A DNA stretch of 64,000 nt from contig OZ010599.1 of assembly GCA_963932145.1 (NCBI GenBank), positions 50,350,517 through 50,414,516 of the forward strand, given 5' to 3'. Origin of the DNA: Acanthosepion lycidas (lineage: Eukaryota > Mollusca > Cephalopoda > Sepiida > Sepiidae). Both the position numbers and the translations under genes were made by a program. Shown piece by piece: positions 24,723-36,480 of the stretch (position 1 is its first letter; each line of letters starts with the position of its first letter). A model generated the notes under the pieces. It made no database searches. It was not told the origin of the DNA and was given only the letters and a program-made list of their open reading frames with translations.

Positions 24723-26719
24723 CTGTACTTTATATATAAGATGATTTCTTCCAAGACAGTGTTTTGCAGTTGAGGTTTGACAATTAATATCTGATTTTTA
24801 CTTTTTTATGTTTACTGTATATGAATTCTAAAACAGTCAACGATTTCACTAATGTAAAATAACATTATTGAATTTCACAGCATAATTAGTAGCAATATAT
24901 TTCATTTTGGCCCAAATTACAGTTATTTTCATCTGTTGTCTTTAGCGTGTAAACAGACAATAAGAGGACATACAAAAACTATGAACTAAATTCTTGCAGT
25001 TAATTTTTGTTCAATTTCCAAAGAAAACAAGGCATTTTATTCATTCAATTCTTCTGGAAAATTACTTTAAATATAAAGTTGAGCTGATGACCCGATATGT
25101 TTATCATTTCTAGTCATTATCTCTTCCATTTTCACTTTGTAATACAACCCACAATCTGTTAAAATCCTTTGTAAAAAATGAATTTGAACTCTTTTAATAC
25201 AAAAGAATATGTGAAGTGGTATTGTAATGTTATCATTCCAAGCCACTTTCCAAAATTTTACCAAATTATCAACCATCAGAATTATTTTGGAAGATTTTTG
25301 TCATGCCAAGAACCTTTCAGCATCCCTTTTTTTTTTTTTTACCATTAGGAAATATTCATTCACACCTCAAGGTTTTTCAGAGCAAATTGTTAAAGCAATT
25401 TATTTTACTTCCTTGAAAATGTTCAGATATTTTTTTTCAACTTTTCAATTTCTTTGATTTCTCTACAATAGTGTCATCCACAATATGACAAATTTTCATT
25501 TTGTTTTCAATTCAAAACCCCTCTGGATTTTGTATAAAGGTTTGTATGACCAAATTTGAGTCATTTGTGCTATTACAAGTTGATCAAAATTCCTAATCAG
25601 TCATGTCAATTTATCCTACTTATGATATCATTTAATTCATAGCCTCATCTCTATTTCCATATAGTCTGCATTCTATATTTCACTGTGCTAGTTTTAATAT
25701 ATGTTGTTCTGAGTCACCATTAATAGGGATTCAGTTTCTCTCTTCATATGCCTTCTTCATAAACATGTCATTTCATTCCTTTTGTTGATCTAGTTTCCTG
25801 TTCATATCACCCAGCAGTAATACTTTCCCATATGATTAATTCATTTGCCACTTCTTTATTGTTGTTCATTACTTTACTTAACCTTTCTTACTTTCAACTA
25901 TTAATGTGATCTTCTATTTTCCTTTTCTTTGCGTCTATCTGTCTATTGTTATTTCTTTGCTTTCCAGATTTGTCCCTGAATTTCTTACAATCTATTTTCT
26001 GCCTTTTTCCTATTCTTTCCCTTTCTGTTAAAAAAAATATTGAAAGTAACTTGTTACTAATCTATTAATGATTTTGTAGAAATAGAAAAATAATATTTAT
26101 ATCATTCTGTTTTAATATTTAAGACTCAAAGCTAATATTTCAATGCAACATTTTACAATCAATAACTTTTTATTGCTTTTGCTACAGCTAGCATATTGCA
26201 AAATGCAATGAATAAAACAATATTTATAAGAATAAATAATAATGTATATATAAAGTTCCCTTCCTAAATAGTAAAATGCAACATTGAAATTCTCCGGTAT
26301 TAGTGTACTTTATTAATATTTTAATTTTGATTCCAATTATTAAATCAATAGGATTGTATAATTTACTTATTTTATTTTCAAGTTTTTAGAGTGCATGAAG
26401 TAAAAAAAAAAATCCCAACCATATCAACTATAAACATAATAAATACACAGTATAAAGTTTATCCAAAAATGTTGTTCATTTTTTGGTGTTAAATGGTAAT
26501 TAGAAGAATTTAGTTTGAATTTTTTTAAAATCATTTTTAATTTTACTGGGACAACTGTCATATCAGGGTTTTTTTAAGTCTTTAGTTGACACTTTTAGTT
26601 GAAAGAGCATTTGAATCAGTAGAAAACTTAGCAGTCTTTAACAAAAAAATCATATAAAAACTATTGAGTTATGATAACAATACAAGATATGGTTTAAATA
26701 AAGATTTGAAAAGAAGTTA

Positions 26720-27330
26720 ATAAATAGATATAATTTTGCCTAGATTATTTTCAGCTGGTCTTGAAAGTATCTTCCAGAAAATTAATTTGGAAGGAAGTAA
26801 ATGCAAAGAAAGAATATTTGAATCATTTAAAATTTGCTGACAACATTTTACTAATATCAAAATGAACAGATGAATTAAAAGAAGTACTAAATAACTTGAA
26901 TAGTGAAAGGTAAGTTTAGAAATGGATAGAAACAACACTAATGTTCAATTATAATGCCGCAAAAAAATGTTCATGAGTTGAAGTCCAGGCATACTTTTTT
27001 AGGACAAGTGATAACATTAAAGAATGTACAGTGTATAACAAGTTGTAAACCATTTACTAAAAAATAGAGATATGTTAAAAAGCACTTTGCTGGCTTAAAA
27101 CGTAAAGGATAAAGGAATGTGTATTGGGTTGGCCAAAAAGTTTGTTCAGTTTATTAAGTAAATTTTCTACTTAATAACTAAACCAACTTTTTGGCTAACC
27201 CATTATAATGACAGCAATAAAGTATTAGTACAAAACATGGAAAGTAATAAAATTGCTTGAAAACGAACTTAGAAACACACAATGAACAATAAATAGAAAG
27301 AGGTCAACAGAGATGAAAGAGAAGGTACTC
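26720..27330 (+). pseudogene. RTE-like LINE reverse transcriptase C-terminal relic
   Basis: A decayed + strand reading shows 'LFSAGLESIFQKIN', a 'K/R-rich...ESLEMDRNNTNVQ' stretch and later 'KVLVQNMES' and 'RT-KHTMN'. This order is recognisable as the region from just before the RT catalytic box to past the thumb of RTE-class LINEs (ADD box region, then 'KTKVM', then 'TYG.ETW'). The catalytic aspartates are eroded. A mariner MITE (27124-27203) sits in it, and a foldback follows directly. Confidence 0.5.
27122..27205. mobile_element. Mariner-type MITE, 80 bp
   Basis: The element spans 27124-27203. It starts TTGGGTTGGCCAAAAAGTTT and ends AACTTTTTGGCTAACCCAT, an almost perfect terminal inverted repeat, and is flanked by TA on both sides. 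The GGTTGGCCAAAAAGTT terminus is typical of mariner families outside the MADE1-type lineage. The element is non-coding and AT-rich in the middle. Confidence 0.92.
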
Positions 27331-27534
27331 TACATGCGGTCTTCTGGTGGCAGCCACCAATAGTGGCTTACATGTAGGGCAATCTGCTACTGGATGGCAT
27401 GCCACTAGCGTTTACCACTGGTAGCCCGCTGCGAGACTGCTAGTGTGTTCATCTCGGCAATGTTACCACTGGCAGACCACTATAGGCCCACCAGTGGCTG
27501 CCACCAGTGGGCCACTAGCAGCTTGCATGTAGAG
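27328..27534. mobile_element. GC-rich foldback or MITE-like element
   Basis: Ends are inverted (CTCTACATGC ... GCATGTAGAG). Just inside lie 'ctggtggcagccacca' on the left and 'ccaccagtgg' with 'gccactagca' on the right, so the arms pair extensively. The interior is built of repeated AGTGG/CCACT-type words ('taccactgg', 'tgccactag'). It is strongly GC-rich compared with the surrounding AT-rich DNA. No target duplication was identified and it has no coding capacity. Confidence 0.65.
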
Positions 27535-29892
27535 ATATTTTACACATGATTGAACATGATTAAATAGAGCAAAGGTTGTTTGAATGTAGTAGAAGAAGAC
27601 CAAACAGAAGATGAACAATATGAGAGATTTTGTGTAATAGACTAGAAAAGTGTAAGAATTGTTATAGAAAGTGTTGAGGAAAGCTTTTGTCCAGCAATGG
27701 AGTTGCAATGTCTGCTGCTGATGATGATGATGATATCCAATCAAGGATGAGACATAGCTGATGAAATTTCACCTTATTTTTTACTAGCACTATCAGTCAG
27801 CTATACTTTAGTATTTCAGCAATCTCTCCATGGCAAGTTAATGAGATTTATAAACACTTGCTAGCAAAGTGTTGTTTCTTACTTTATAGTTCCCTGGTTG
27901 ATCTTAAGTCAATGAGTAACTGTCTTAGCTGCTACATTTTCTGAAAAGTATAGAAGCAGACAGAAATACATCAGAAATGAGCTCATCATTGTCTAAAATA
28001 GCTTATTCATTACATGCTTGACATGACAATATGGTAATAATTGTACCAATGTCATTCATTAAATATTTTTTCTGCACTATTTTCCTGTTGCTCCTTTAAT
28101 ATTGCTTTATTCTGTGGAATATTGTTTTAATGTGAATAACTAACTTTTCTCAAAGTGAGCAAAATTTATTATTATAAAATATGACAACAAAATATGTTGG
28201 ATTTGTATTTTCAATTAATATGACATTAAATTATATTGAATTTTTCATTAAAAATTTCAAAATAAAAAAGTGATGGTATTTCTATCAAACACTGTTGGAA
28301 ATAAATGACTAGTATTTAAATAACAAACTAGTAAAATTTTTGCAAATAATCTAAAAAATATTTACGTAATTTTTAGAATAATTGTTTTGAATCCAAACAA
28401 AATTGACTCCTTTTTCCTTGTTGATCTCACATTGTTTACCAATGTTATAACACTTAACATCATCTTCACTTTGACATTTTACTAAAATAGTTTTGGACCG
28501 TCAGAAAGATCCAATCATCAAAGTTGATGGTAGAGATTGAAAGTTTATAAACAATTTTTAGATATTTGTAGTATAGGTTCTTCTAGGAAAATCAAATATT
28601 TCTTACGCTTTGAATCAAAGTCCATACATACAAAAAAGCATTTAAATGAATCTTTTCTGTAAACTGTTACAAAGTAGTTTCTAATGTCATCTTCAAGATT
28701 CTTTTCTCTCTTTGGATCCATTCTTTCTAATTTCTAAGCATTAAGCACCACTGATATACACTATGTCTGATTTTATTATATGGATCAATGTTTTCACAAT
28801 AAAATTAGAATCAAACAACCAATATTGGCAAAATTTTTAGACTAAACTTATATGAGCAATATATTATGTGAGGTTATAATATCTATTTTATTTTATATAC
28901 TTACAATAACTTATTTGGTGATGTCACAAAAGTTGTTCAACCTATTGGAAATAAATAGTATAGTAGTTAGTGATATTTATTTTTAATTTTAGATGCATAA
29001 ATATTGACTTGGGTTGTAAGAAAACTATTACCTCTAATATGAAACAAGATATCGGAAAGTAATCAATCAGCATAACAGAAGACAACAGAATGGGGGAAAG
29101 TGGGGTAATATTTTGGGCAAGTATTGTAGATCTTAAAATTCTAGGTCCTTTAAATTTTGATGATGGTATTAAGATAAATGCATAGAATTAAAGCCAAAAA
29201 AATCAGTGAATGAAAAACTGATAAAGATTACAGAATGTTAAGAAACCTATCTTAAATCACTTACATAATAAAATGTTACATAACGTATTGTATATAATGT
29301 ATCAGTAGTCATGTGTAGATTTATTTTTAACATTCTTTCTGGAATAAAAAGAACTAGTAAATATTTCATGAAAGTCAAATGTTTATCTTTAAATTTCCTC
29401 TTTCTTTTCTCTTTCTTTTTATTTTATTTATTTATTATTGAAAGAATTGTAGGATTTTACATACTTTAATTTTTTCTATGTTTCTATCATTTACTAAATC
29501 TCTTGTATTTTTTTATTCATTAGAAAAAAGGAGAAACTTTTTTTTTCTCTCTTTTTCTGTCAGTGCTCAGCCATACGTGTCACTATAAATAACCACTTAT
29601 AAATGACACCTTAGCATTTATAGCTTCATTTAATCTATTATTATATTAGCAGTTATTCACTATAACTGGCTACTGATCAAGTAGAAAGCAGCAGAATGCC
29701 AGAAAAAAAAAAGAAAAAAATATGCATGCATGAATTTCATAGTCTTACTTAAATCAGTCAAAGCACAAAACTTGAATTTATTACTCACCTATTTTATGTA
29801 AGTATTCATTTTTTTACCTGCATATCTGACGTGTTAATCTTGATGAAAACATATTCATTTATAGTCTGTCTATATTTCTGAGATGAGGTATT

Positions 29893-30208
29893 ATGTACAG
29901 TATTTACATTATGCAGACCATTGTCCTCATCTTTGTCGCCATATTTGTCACAACGTTTCGGCCGTTGTACACTCCGGCCTTCTTCAGGTGGTTGGAATTT
30001 CGAACTGAACCCTTTATTTCGATCCCTGGGGTAGACTGTTCTAGTTCCACGTGCCATGTTTGATGGATGTCAGTTATCAGTTATCTCCTGCTAATTTTCC
30101 CTCTGAAAGTTCTCCACTGCCTTAACCGGGTATTGAACTCACACTCTTTGGGTTTGTCACTGGATCTAACCGACGCCTTTATCCACTGTGCCATGTGTTC
30201 CTCAATCG
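29893..30208 (-). mobile_element. tRNA-derived SINE copy 1
   Basis: In minus orientation the head begins at about 30205 with a tRNA-like promoter: box A 'tggcacagtggataaaggcg' type and box B 'gagttcaatacc' type. The body carries 'ggcacgtggaactagaacag', a 'cctgaagaaggccgg...cggccgaaacgttgtg' hairpin module and the tail 'gacaaagatgaggacaatgg' ... 'taaatactgta'. It is nearly full length, about 315 bp. It is preceded on the + strand by a (TA)n run at 30211-30240. Tail-end open frames are accidental. Confidence 0.85.
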
Positions 30209-30209
30209 T

Positions 30210-30210
<1 letters not shown>

Positions 30211-30240
<30 letters not shown>
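30211..30240 (+). repeat. (TA)n microsatellite
   Basis: About 15 uninterrupted TA units beside the head of SINE copy 1. Confidence 0.95.
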
Positions 30241-30241
<1 letters not shown>

Positions 30242-30244
<3 letters not shown>

Positions 30245-30536
30245 CATAAAACAAACTGACAACACAAGAGCCGAAGTACTACTTACGACTCAAGTTTTTG
30301 AAAAAAAAAACTATCTAAAAAATTTTTTTATGTAATTGAGTTAAATCTCGTGCATAAAAGTATTCTCCCCTCAAATTAAACTGCGGAGAGTTTTCTCTTT
30401 TTTGTACCTCTATAAAAAAAAAAAAATACATAATAAGTGTGGTGAAAATTTATACAATTACGTTAAAATCAATGGAACCACGGAATCTCAAAAAAGCTAA
30501 ACACATAATTAGTTTAGTTTAACTAATTGTCTGTCC

Positions 30537-30568
<32 letters not shown>

Positions 30569-30600
30569 GTAAAAAAAAACAAATATATATCAAGATTTTT
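30242..30600. other. Spacer between SINE copies with A/T homopolymers
   Basis: AT-rich DNA with a poly(T) run of about 29 bases at 30540-30568 and several poly(A) runs. No gene was recognised. Confidence 0.6.
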
Positions 30601-30603
30601 TTC

Positions 30604-30732
30604 AGTATTTACATTATGCGGACCATTCTCCTCATCTTTGTCGCCATATTTGTCACAACGCTTCGGCCGTTGTACGCTCCGGCCTTCTTCAGGTGGTTGG
30701 AATTTCCACTCTATCCACTGTGCCACGTGTCC
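30604..30732 (-). mobile_element. tRNA-derived SINE copy 2, internally deleted
   Basis: In minus orientation it retains the first about 25 bases of the head (up to 'cagtggata'), then jumps directly to 'ggaaattccaaccacctgaa' and the tail. The box B half of the tRNA-like head and the 'ggcacgtgg' segment are gone. Its core has GAAGC where the other copies have GAAAC. It abuts copy 3 head to head. Confidence 0.82.
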
Positions 30733-30736
30733 TTGA

Positions 30737-31041
30737 GGACACGTGGCACAGTGGATAAAGGCGTTGGTTAGATCCAGTGACAAACCCAAAGAGTGTGAGT
30801 TCAATACCCGGTTAATGCAGTGGAGAACTTTCAGAGGGAAAATTAGCAGGAGATAACTGATAACTGACATCCATCAAACATGGCACGTGGAACTAGAACA
30901 GTCTACCCCAGGGATCGAAATAAAGGGTTCAGTTCGAAATTCCAACCACCTGAAGAAGGCCGGAGCGTACAACGGCCGAAACGTTGTGACAAATATGGCG
31001 ACAAAGATGAGGACAATGGTCCGCATAATGTAAATACTGTA
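30737..31041 (+). mobile_element. tRNA-derived SINE copy 3, full length
   Basis: The head is 'ggacacgtggcacagtggat' ... 'gagtgtgagttcaatacccg', with box A- and box B-like elements of an RNA polymerase III promoter. The body matches copy 1 almost throughout, including CTGAAGA (30950-30956), an inverted GGCCG/CGGCC stem and GAAAC (30978-30982). It ends in 'catgtaaatactgta'-like sequence. An open frame passes through it by chance. SINEs of this type depend on a partner LINE for mobility; the partner is not identified. Confidence 0.88.
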
Positions 31042-32080
31042 TATTCATTTACTGATCTAAATTTTATCTACTACATTTACTTTATCTGTTTCTGCTTATT
31101 TCTGTTCATCCATCTGAATCACGGGTGGTTATTCTCATCTTTTCTATATTTTCCTTCATTGTTATCTTAACAACTCTCATTCTCATTCTTTGTCTATATA
31201 TGCTTTTATGCTTGCCTGTCCATAGCTATCTTTGAGTCTCCTTGGTAGCTGAATATGTACCAATTTTGCTTCCAATACCATTGGATTGTATGCAGGGCAT
31301 ACAGATAAATACTGCCAAAGGAAATTTTATGCACTTTTACACCGATACTCCCCCTACTTTGCCATGTTATTAGTCATATACAAAAATAAAATTTTTCTTG
31401 ACAAAACAAAAAAATGTATGTAAAATCAGAGATTAAGTTAAATTTCTTATGAATTAATTGGGTGTTCTTCTGACTTTTTTTGTCAGTAGCAATTGTTATT
31501 TATTAAATCTTGACTTGGAGCTAAGGGAAGATGTGAGGTTTATAACAGATGTTTCTGATATAAATGGACAAAGCACTTTAATGAGAGTTGCTAAGCTCAA
31601 TTTTCTATGGTTGAAATTGATCAGAATTATTATAATTGATGACCTACCATTTAGGAATTGTGCATTAGTCAATCAAATTTGTATGATGAAAATACATATG
31701 ATTAAAATTATCCAAGAATAACTTTTATGACTGTATTCAGATGAAATAAAAAATGTTTATGTTTATCTTAACTTATGCACCAGCAAAACAATTTTTCTTA
31801 ATTACAGACATAATACATTTTATTAAAAACACCCTTCATCCAGTTCCAAACCTAAAAAAACAATCTACTAAAAGTATTCTTTTTTATTAGTAAATCAGTC
31901 AGTAAGAGAAATGCTTCAATAATTGTTCACTATATTTTTTTTAATCATATCATCCTGTGCAAGGCAGTAAAGGGGTTACTGAGTGTGAAAGAATAAAAAA
32001 GAAACATTATTAAGGAGAGAGAACAATAGAAGAGTAATAAAGAAGACAGTAGATAGCAACTGACATTGCATTTAAATTTT

Positions 32081-32840
32081 TTAGGTATCAAAGTTAGCTG
32101 GAAAGCATAAAGCTAGAAGCCAAAAGAGAGTTCCACAAGCAAGAAGTGCAACTTTTAGCATAGAACCTATAGTTACATCTAGCCAATTCAACTGTGAATT
32201 GATGAGAGCTTGCTGCCAATCTAGTAGTGCAGTTAAATAAAGTCTAGGTACCATAACAAAGAATTCATCTGAACAGTTACCATGAAAGTATTTGTAGAAA
32301 AGGCACAGGAAAGGTGATGGGAAAATGACTGAAGTCAACATGCCAGGTCAGGACCAATAATATTGCTGAATCTTCTTTAGATGTTATCAAGAATATCTAT
32401 ATATATATAGCAGGAGATCCAGGTCATATGGAGTGGCAATATTCAAAGCATAGGTGAATTGTAGACTTATAAATATGTAAGATAGATTCAGGGGAGAAAA
32501 ATTGTCTAGCACAATACAGTGAACTTTCTTAGCAGCAGACATAGCAATGAATTCAATATAATCTTCCACTTCATGTCAGCTAAGAATGTAAGCCCAAGAA
32601 GAAGCAATGAGTCACTCTCATGGGGGTTAGTATCAGCCATGCTCATGGGAAGCAAGAAGGGGTCTTTCATGTGATTGATAAAGGGATGCTTCATTTTGGA
32701 GTTGTTAAAACTAACAAGCCACTCCTTGCCCCAGTTAACAGACTTGGTTATTTTTTAGATCAGCTACCAATTTAACCTTATTGAACTGATCAGACTTACT
32801 ATTGAGATGGGAGTAAATGGTTGTGTCATCAGCATCTTAG
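32081..32840 (-). pseudogene. Jockey-like LINE 3' coding fragment
   Basis: Minus-strand readings include 'LNSKSDQFNKVKLVADL', 'LGLTFLADMKWK', then 'LCLFYKYFHGNCSDEF', 'VPRLYLTALLDWQQA' and 'GTLFWLLA'. The same chain of motifs appears in the + strand fragment at 41770-42790 and the minus one at 42800-43140. They lie C-terminal to the RT catalytic core of a Jockey-type LINE. Several stops and frame changes make it a relic. Confidence 0.65.
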
Positions 32841-33583
32841 AAAATGATTAACTTTTTCAAAACAAAAATTTTTCATATTTTCTATTTTTTTTTTTCTTAC
32901 AAAAATGTCATTTCAAAGCATATGAATTGGAATGTCTGTGCAAAGAGATGTCATCTGTTTTACTTCAGAACCAACAAAATTTTAAATAAGTGAAAATTTT
33001 AACATTTTGATAATACAACTAAATTTTTAAAAACTGACAGAGATAAATCAGCAAAAGAATTGTGAAAAAAGATGAAGAAAACAACAAAAAGCAATAAAAC
33101 ATTTTTATGAATTTTTTTTTCCAATTCAAATCTTTTATATTCTTTGTGATATTCTGTCAGTCCCTCGTTGATGCAAGTATGAAAAGGTACTACTAAGTGT
33201 TTTTTTTTTTTCTTTTTTTAAGAAGGTAAAATAAAAAAAATGGAATGTTAGTGATATTTGTTGTATAAATTTAATTCTGGTTCAGTTTCACATTTCTTAA
33301 GCCCACATCAGGGATCAAAATAACTTTGAAGGTCTTACAGGTTCAACTTTCTAACCATTGTATTAATCCAACTCGTTGTTAGAGTTATTTTTAAAATTAA
33401 ATTCACATTTGTATAGCATTCTTTCTGAATAATACTTTCAATTTGCTTTGATGAAAGAATCAATTTATATAAGCATTACATAAGATATTTGATTTTAAAG
33501 CAATTGAAGTCTTATAATAAAGATATTGTGATTAAATTTTACAAATCAGTGTGGGTGGAGTTTACTGAAGGAAGGCCTTATTT

Positions 33584-34810
33584 GGAACCTTTATCTTTCT
33601 ATTTTCTCTTTTTTTTTTTTTTTTTTTTCTTGATTTTTCTTTTTATCTTACTTTGTATTTCAGTCATTCATGTTTTTAATTTTTTCTTTGGTTTTATGAT
33701 TTCATCTTTATTTTTCATTCTTTTTCTTATTTCTTTAATATTCATTGACTTAGATGATTTTTATTCTATCTTGTTTGTTTTCTTGTATTTCATCTTTGCT
33801 CTGCAGGCCATTTTTTTTACCTTTTCCTGCTTCCTTTTTCATTTCTCTCACTATTCATTCTGATTTCTTACTTTGTTCTACTCTTTTTTGACTATTTTTT
33901 ATTCTTCCTTTCTCAACATTCTTTACACAATTTGTCTTTCATTCATTTTTAATTCTCTATTATCTACTATACTTCTGTTTTGATATTTCTCTTTTCATGC
34001 TTTTTCTCATCTCTACTATTTTTTTACTTTCTTTTTCTGTATCACACATTTTTTCTATCCATTTACATATTTTGTTTCCTTTTTTTCTTTTTCAAAAATA
34101 ATGTGCTAAAATATTATTGTCAATAGCAAATGATAGCCAACAACTTGCAGAGTGCTGATGCTATGAGAGGCTTATATAAAAATTTAGTCTAATTACAAAA
34201 TTTACCGTCTTAAAATAAGAAACAAAATCCTTTCATTCCTTCTTAGGTTCTTTTTCACCTTCTACGCAATAAAAATTACCTTTATCCCCTTCTTTTGTTC
34301 TGAGCCATCAAATTTAATTTCTTCTCTATCTTTTATTCGTTCCACCTTCATCTCTCTTAGTTCAATGTCATTGTTTTTCTCAAATACATTTCTTTCTCCA
34401 TCTTTACAATTCCTTTCATTCTTTCTTTCTCACATTATCCTTCACCATTACACCTTTTCTATTTCTATTTATTGCATATTTTTAAATTTAACATTTTTCA
34501 TGTCATTCTCTCTTATTTTTATCTCTTTTGTCTAATCATTTTCTTATTTTTCTCTTTGCACTTATTTATTCTCCTTTATCAATTCTTCCGTCTACATTTC
34601 ACGCCTTCATTTCTTTTTCTGATGCCATTCTCTATTTTTCTTATCTTTCCTCTGTTCTTTACTTTTTCTGTTATTCATTTTATACTTTTTAATTTGCTGC
34701 TTTCTTCTTTCACGCATTTAGTCTTTAGTGATTTTCTATTGATTCTCATCTTTTATGTATTTTGTATCTTGTCATATATTTTTGTATTTTCTCCTTGTTT
34801 ACCAAAGAAG
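33584..34810 (+). repeat. Long pyrimidine-biased (T/C-rich) tract
   Basis: For about 1.2 kb (with a normal-composition gap at roughly 34090-34230) the + strand is dominated by T and C with few purines, in irregular 'ttcttttt', 'catttctctt'-type words rather than a fixed repeat unit. Open frames across it encode only Phe/Leu/Ile/Ser/His-rich sequence and have no recognisable domain, so I treat them as composition artefacts. Confidence 0.7.
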
Positions 34811-35424
34811 TAAAAAGCCTAAAATGAGCAGCTGTTCTATAACTTTTTTGCATAAAAAAGAAAAGTTTTTTTACAAGTTACATATAAAGACATATTTTAT
34901 TTTTAAAAATATAGTTTTTCAAGGTTATAGAAAATATCAAAATAAAATCTCTGCTTTGATTTGATAATTTTATATCTTAAAAAATTGATTCATGAATAAG
35001 TGATGACATAATCAAATTTTTTGTTTCCCTGTCAGTAAATAAGAATTTTTTTAATAGATATGATCTTGAGTTTTTTTAGCTTTTACTTATGATTTTTTAC
35101 TTTTATCTCTATAGCATCAGGAAGACATGAATTGGTTGATACTTTAGTAATTCCAACTTACTTCACTATTAGACCAAACCATGCAGAGTAGAGAGATTAG
35201 GTTATACATGCATGCACACATGTATATTCACAAACACTTGTATATAAAGGATTACTAGTTACTTGAAACCATATCATTGCTGGAAATACTTGAAACCATA
35301 TAATTGTGTGCAAATTATTTGTATTACAAATCATTACTTGAAGCTATAATTGATTGAAAAAAAGCCTGACTTCAATATTAAATAACATAAGGGTTGACAT
35401 TCCATAAAAGCAGGCGCGCAAATG

Positions 35425-35656
35425 TGTGTGTGTATGTATGTATGTATGTATGTGCACGTGTAGGTATATATATATATATGTATACGTGTATGTGTATTTA
35501 GGCAGAAATCCTTTTTTGTTTCTATTCATAAGAATTTTTTGCATGTGGGTATACTTACATGTGTGTGTGTGTGTGTAATATATATATATATGTATGTATG
35601 CATGAGTGTATGTGTATTGAGATATATATGTGTGTGTGTATATGTGTAGATATATA

Positions 35657-35689
<33 letters not shown>

Positions 35690-35775
35690 GCATGAGTGTA
35701 TATGTATTGATATATATATATATGTGTGTGTGTGTGCACACATATATGTATGTATGTGCGAGTAAATATAGATAT
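35425..35775 (+). repeat. Compound TG/TA/TATG microsatellite
   Basis: Alternating blocks of (TG)n, (TA)n and TATG/TGTATG, with two spaced copies of 'gcatgagtgtatgtgtat'-like phrases (about 35602 and 35691). This creates overlapping open frames of Cys/Val/Tyr or His/Thr/Ile repeats, which are not genes. Confidence 0.92.
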
Positions 35776-36030
35776 GTTGTTGTGCATGTGTGTATCTACG
35801 TATGTGTTTTTGGGCATATAAATAGTAGGTTTTTATTCCTTAATTTTTATATGTTTATGTTAAATTTGTAACCTGTAGGTGATATTACTTGCTTTGTCAA
35901 ATTTGATTGATTACACATCGGTTCTCATATAAATGCCCTTTGTTTTTAAGCTGTGCACAGAAATCTTGTTCCCCCATCACAAGAGTCGTATATCATTCTG
36001 AGATGATTTAACAAGTTAATCATAACACAC

Positions 36031-36048
36031 ACTCTCTCTCTCTCTCTG
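36031..36048 (+). repeat. (CT)n microsatellite
   Basis: Nine CT units. Confidence 0.9.
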
Positions 36049-36191
36049 TTCAGAATCCTGTGCCTGCGTTTTTATGTCAATTACTTTTCTTTTCTGTAAC
36101 CATTTCTTTTCTATACTATTCTTTTCTGCTGTATAAAAGACATTAGCAATTTAATGATTGAATAGTTGTTTGTCCGGCTTTCTGCAGATAT

Positions 36192-36480
36192 TAATTTTTT
36201 TTTTTTTTTGCTGCATTCTAAATTTCTTAGTGCAATCTCTCCAGCTGTGTCTACATCTTCAGTTGACCAGGAATGGATGAACATCACTTCTGCTTTCTGG
36301 ATCAAACCAAACACAACGTGGACAGGAAGTGAGATTAAACCAGTTGATCGGTTGAATAATCTACGGATGGTCTGGGGACCTACGGCCACTCCCTTAAGTT
36401 TGGTTAGGACTGAGTAGACACCTCAACCCAGAGAGTAAGATGTCAGAGGTTGAGGGGCTGGGGCGAAAGTGTTATACATA
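36192..36480 (-). mobile_element. Retrocopy with A-tail, unknown source
   Basis: On the minus strand a moderately GC-rich block runs from about 36480 down and ends '...aatttagaatgcagc' followed by a run of about 16 A (36194-36209 on the + strand as T). A sharp composition change plus a terminal A-run suggests a non-LTR retrotransposed copy of a transcript or SINE. An open frame of about 92 codons on the minus strand and one of 83 on the + strand cover it, but neither has a recognised domain. No target duplication was found. Confidence 0.4.

Larger units (their letters stand above)
19150..24745 (+). mobile_element. Helitron-like element region, degenerate
   Basis: The left part (about 19187-19330) begins with a 'tctgtatctataaatgacat' lead, a TGTG-rich 'tctgtgtgtttgtcacc' and a 'cgtccagttggcatgaaaat' phrase, like the 5' flank of Helitrons in many invertebrates. 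A 176-bp array, a Rep-type N-terminal coding relic (20736-22355) and a satellite (22340-23975) follow. The right part ends in a (CA)n run and 'ctttatatataagatg' (about 24700-24742), which may be the 3' boundary. The coding relic is firm evidence. The outer boundaries, and the idea that everything between belongs to one element, are inference. The helicase half of the Rep/Hel protein is missing. Confidence 0.6.

Noticed and set aside
25067..26030. Possible decayed LINE on the minus strand
   Set aside because: A few phrases looked reminiscent of an endonuclease or RT region, but no motif was firm enough to report.
29806..31170. Repeated open frames containing 'KFQPPEEGRSVQRPKRCDKY'
   Set aside because: The frame is identical in several SINE copies because the SINE sequence is; it crosses the tRNA-like promoter region and has no protein-level constraint that I can see.
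33489..34964. Open frames of 60-124 codons that look like hydrophobic membrane proteins
   Set aside because: The Phe/Leu/Ile richness follows directly from the pyrimidine-biased DNA; no conserved domain or start context.
35344..35871. Open frames with His-Thr or Cys-Val repeats
   Set aside because: Translation of a compound TG/TA microsatellite.
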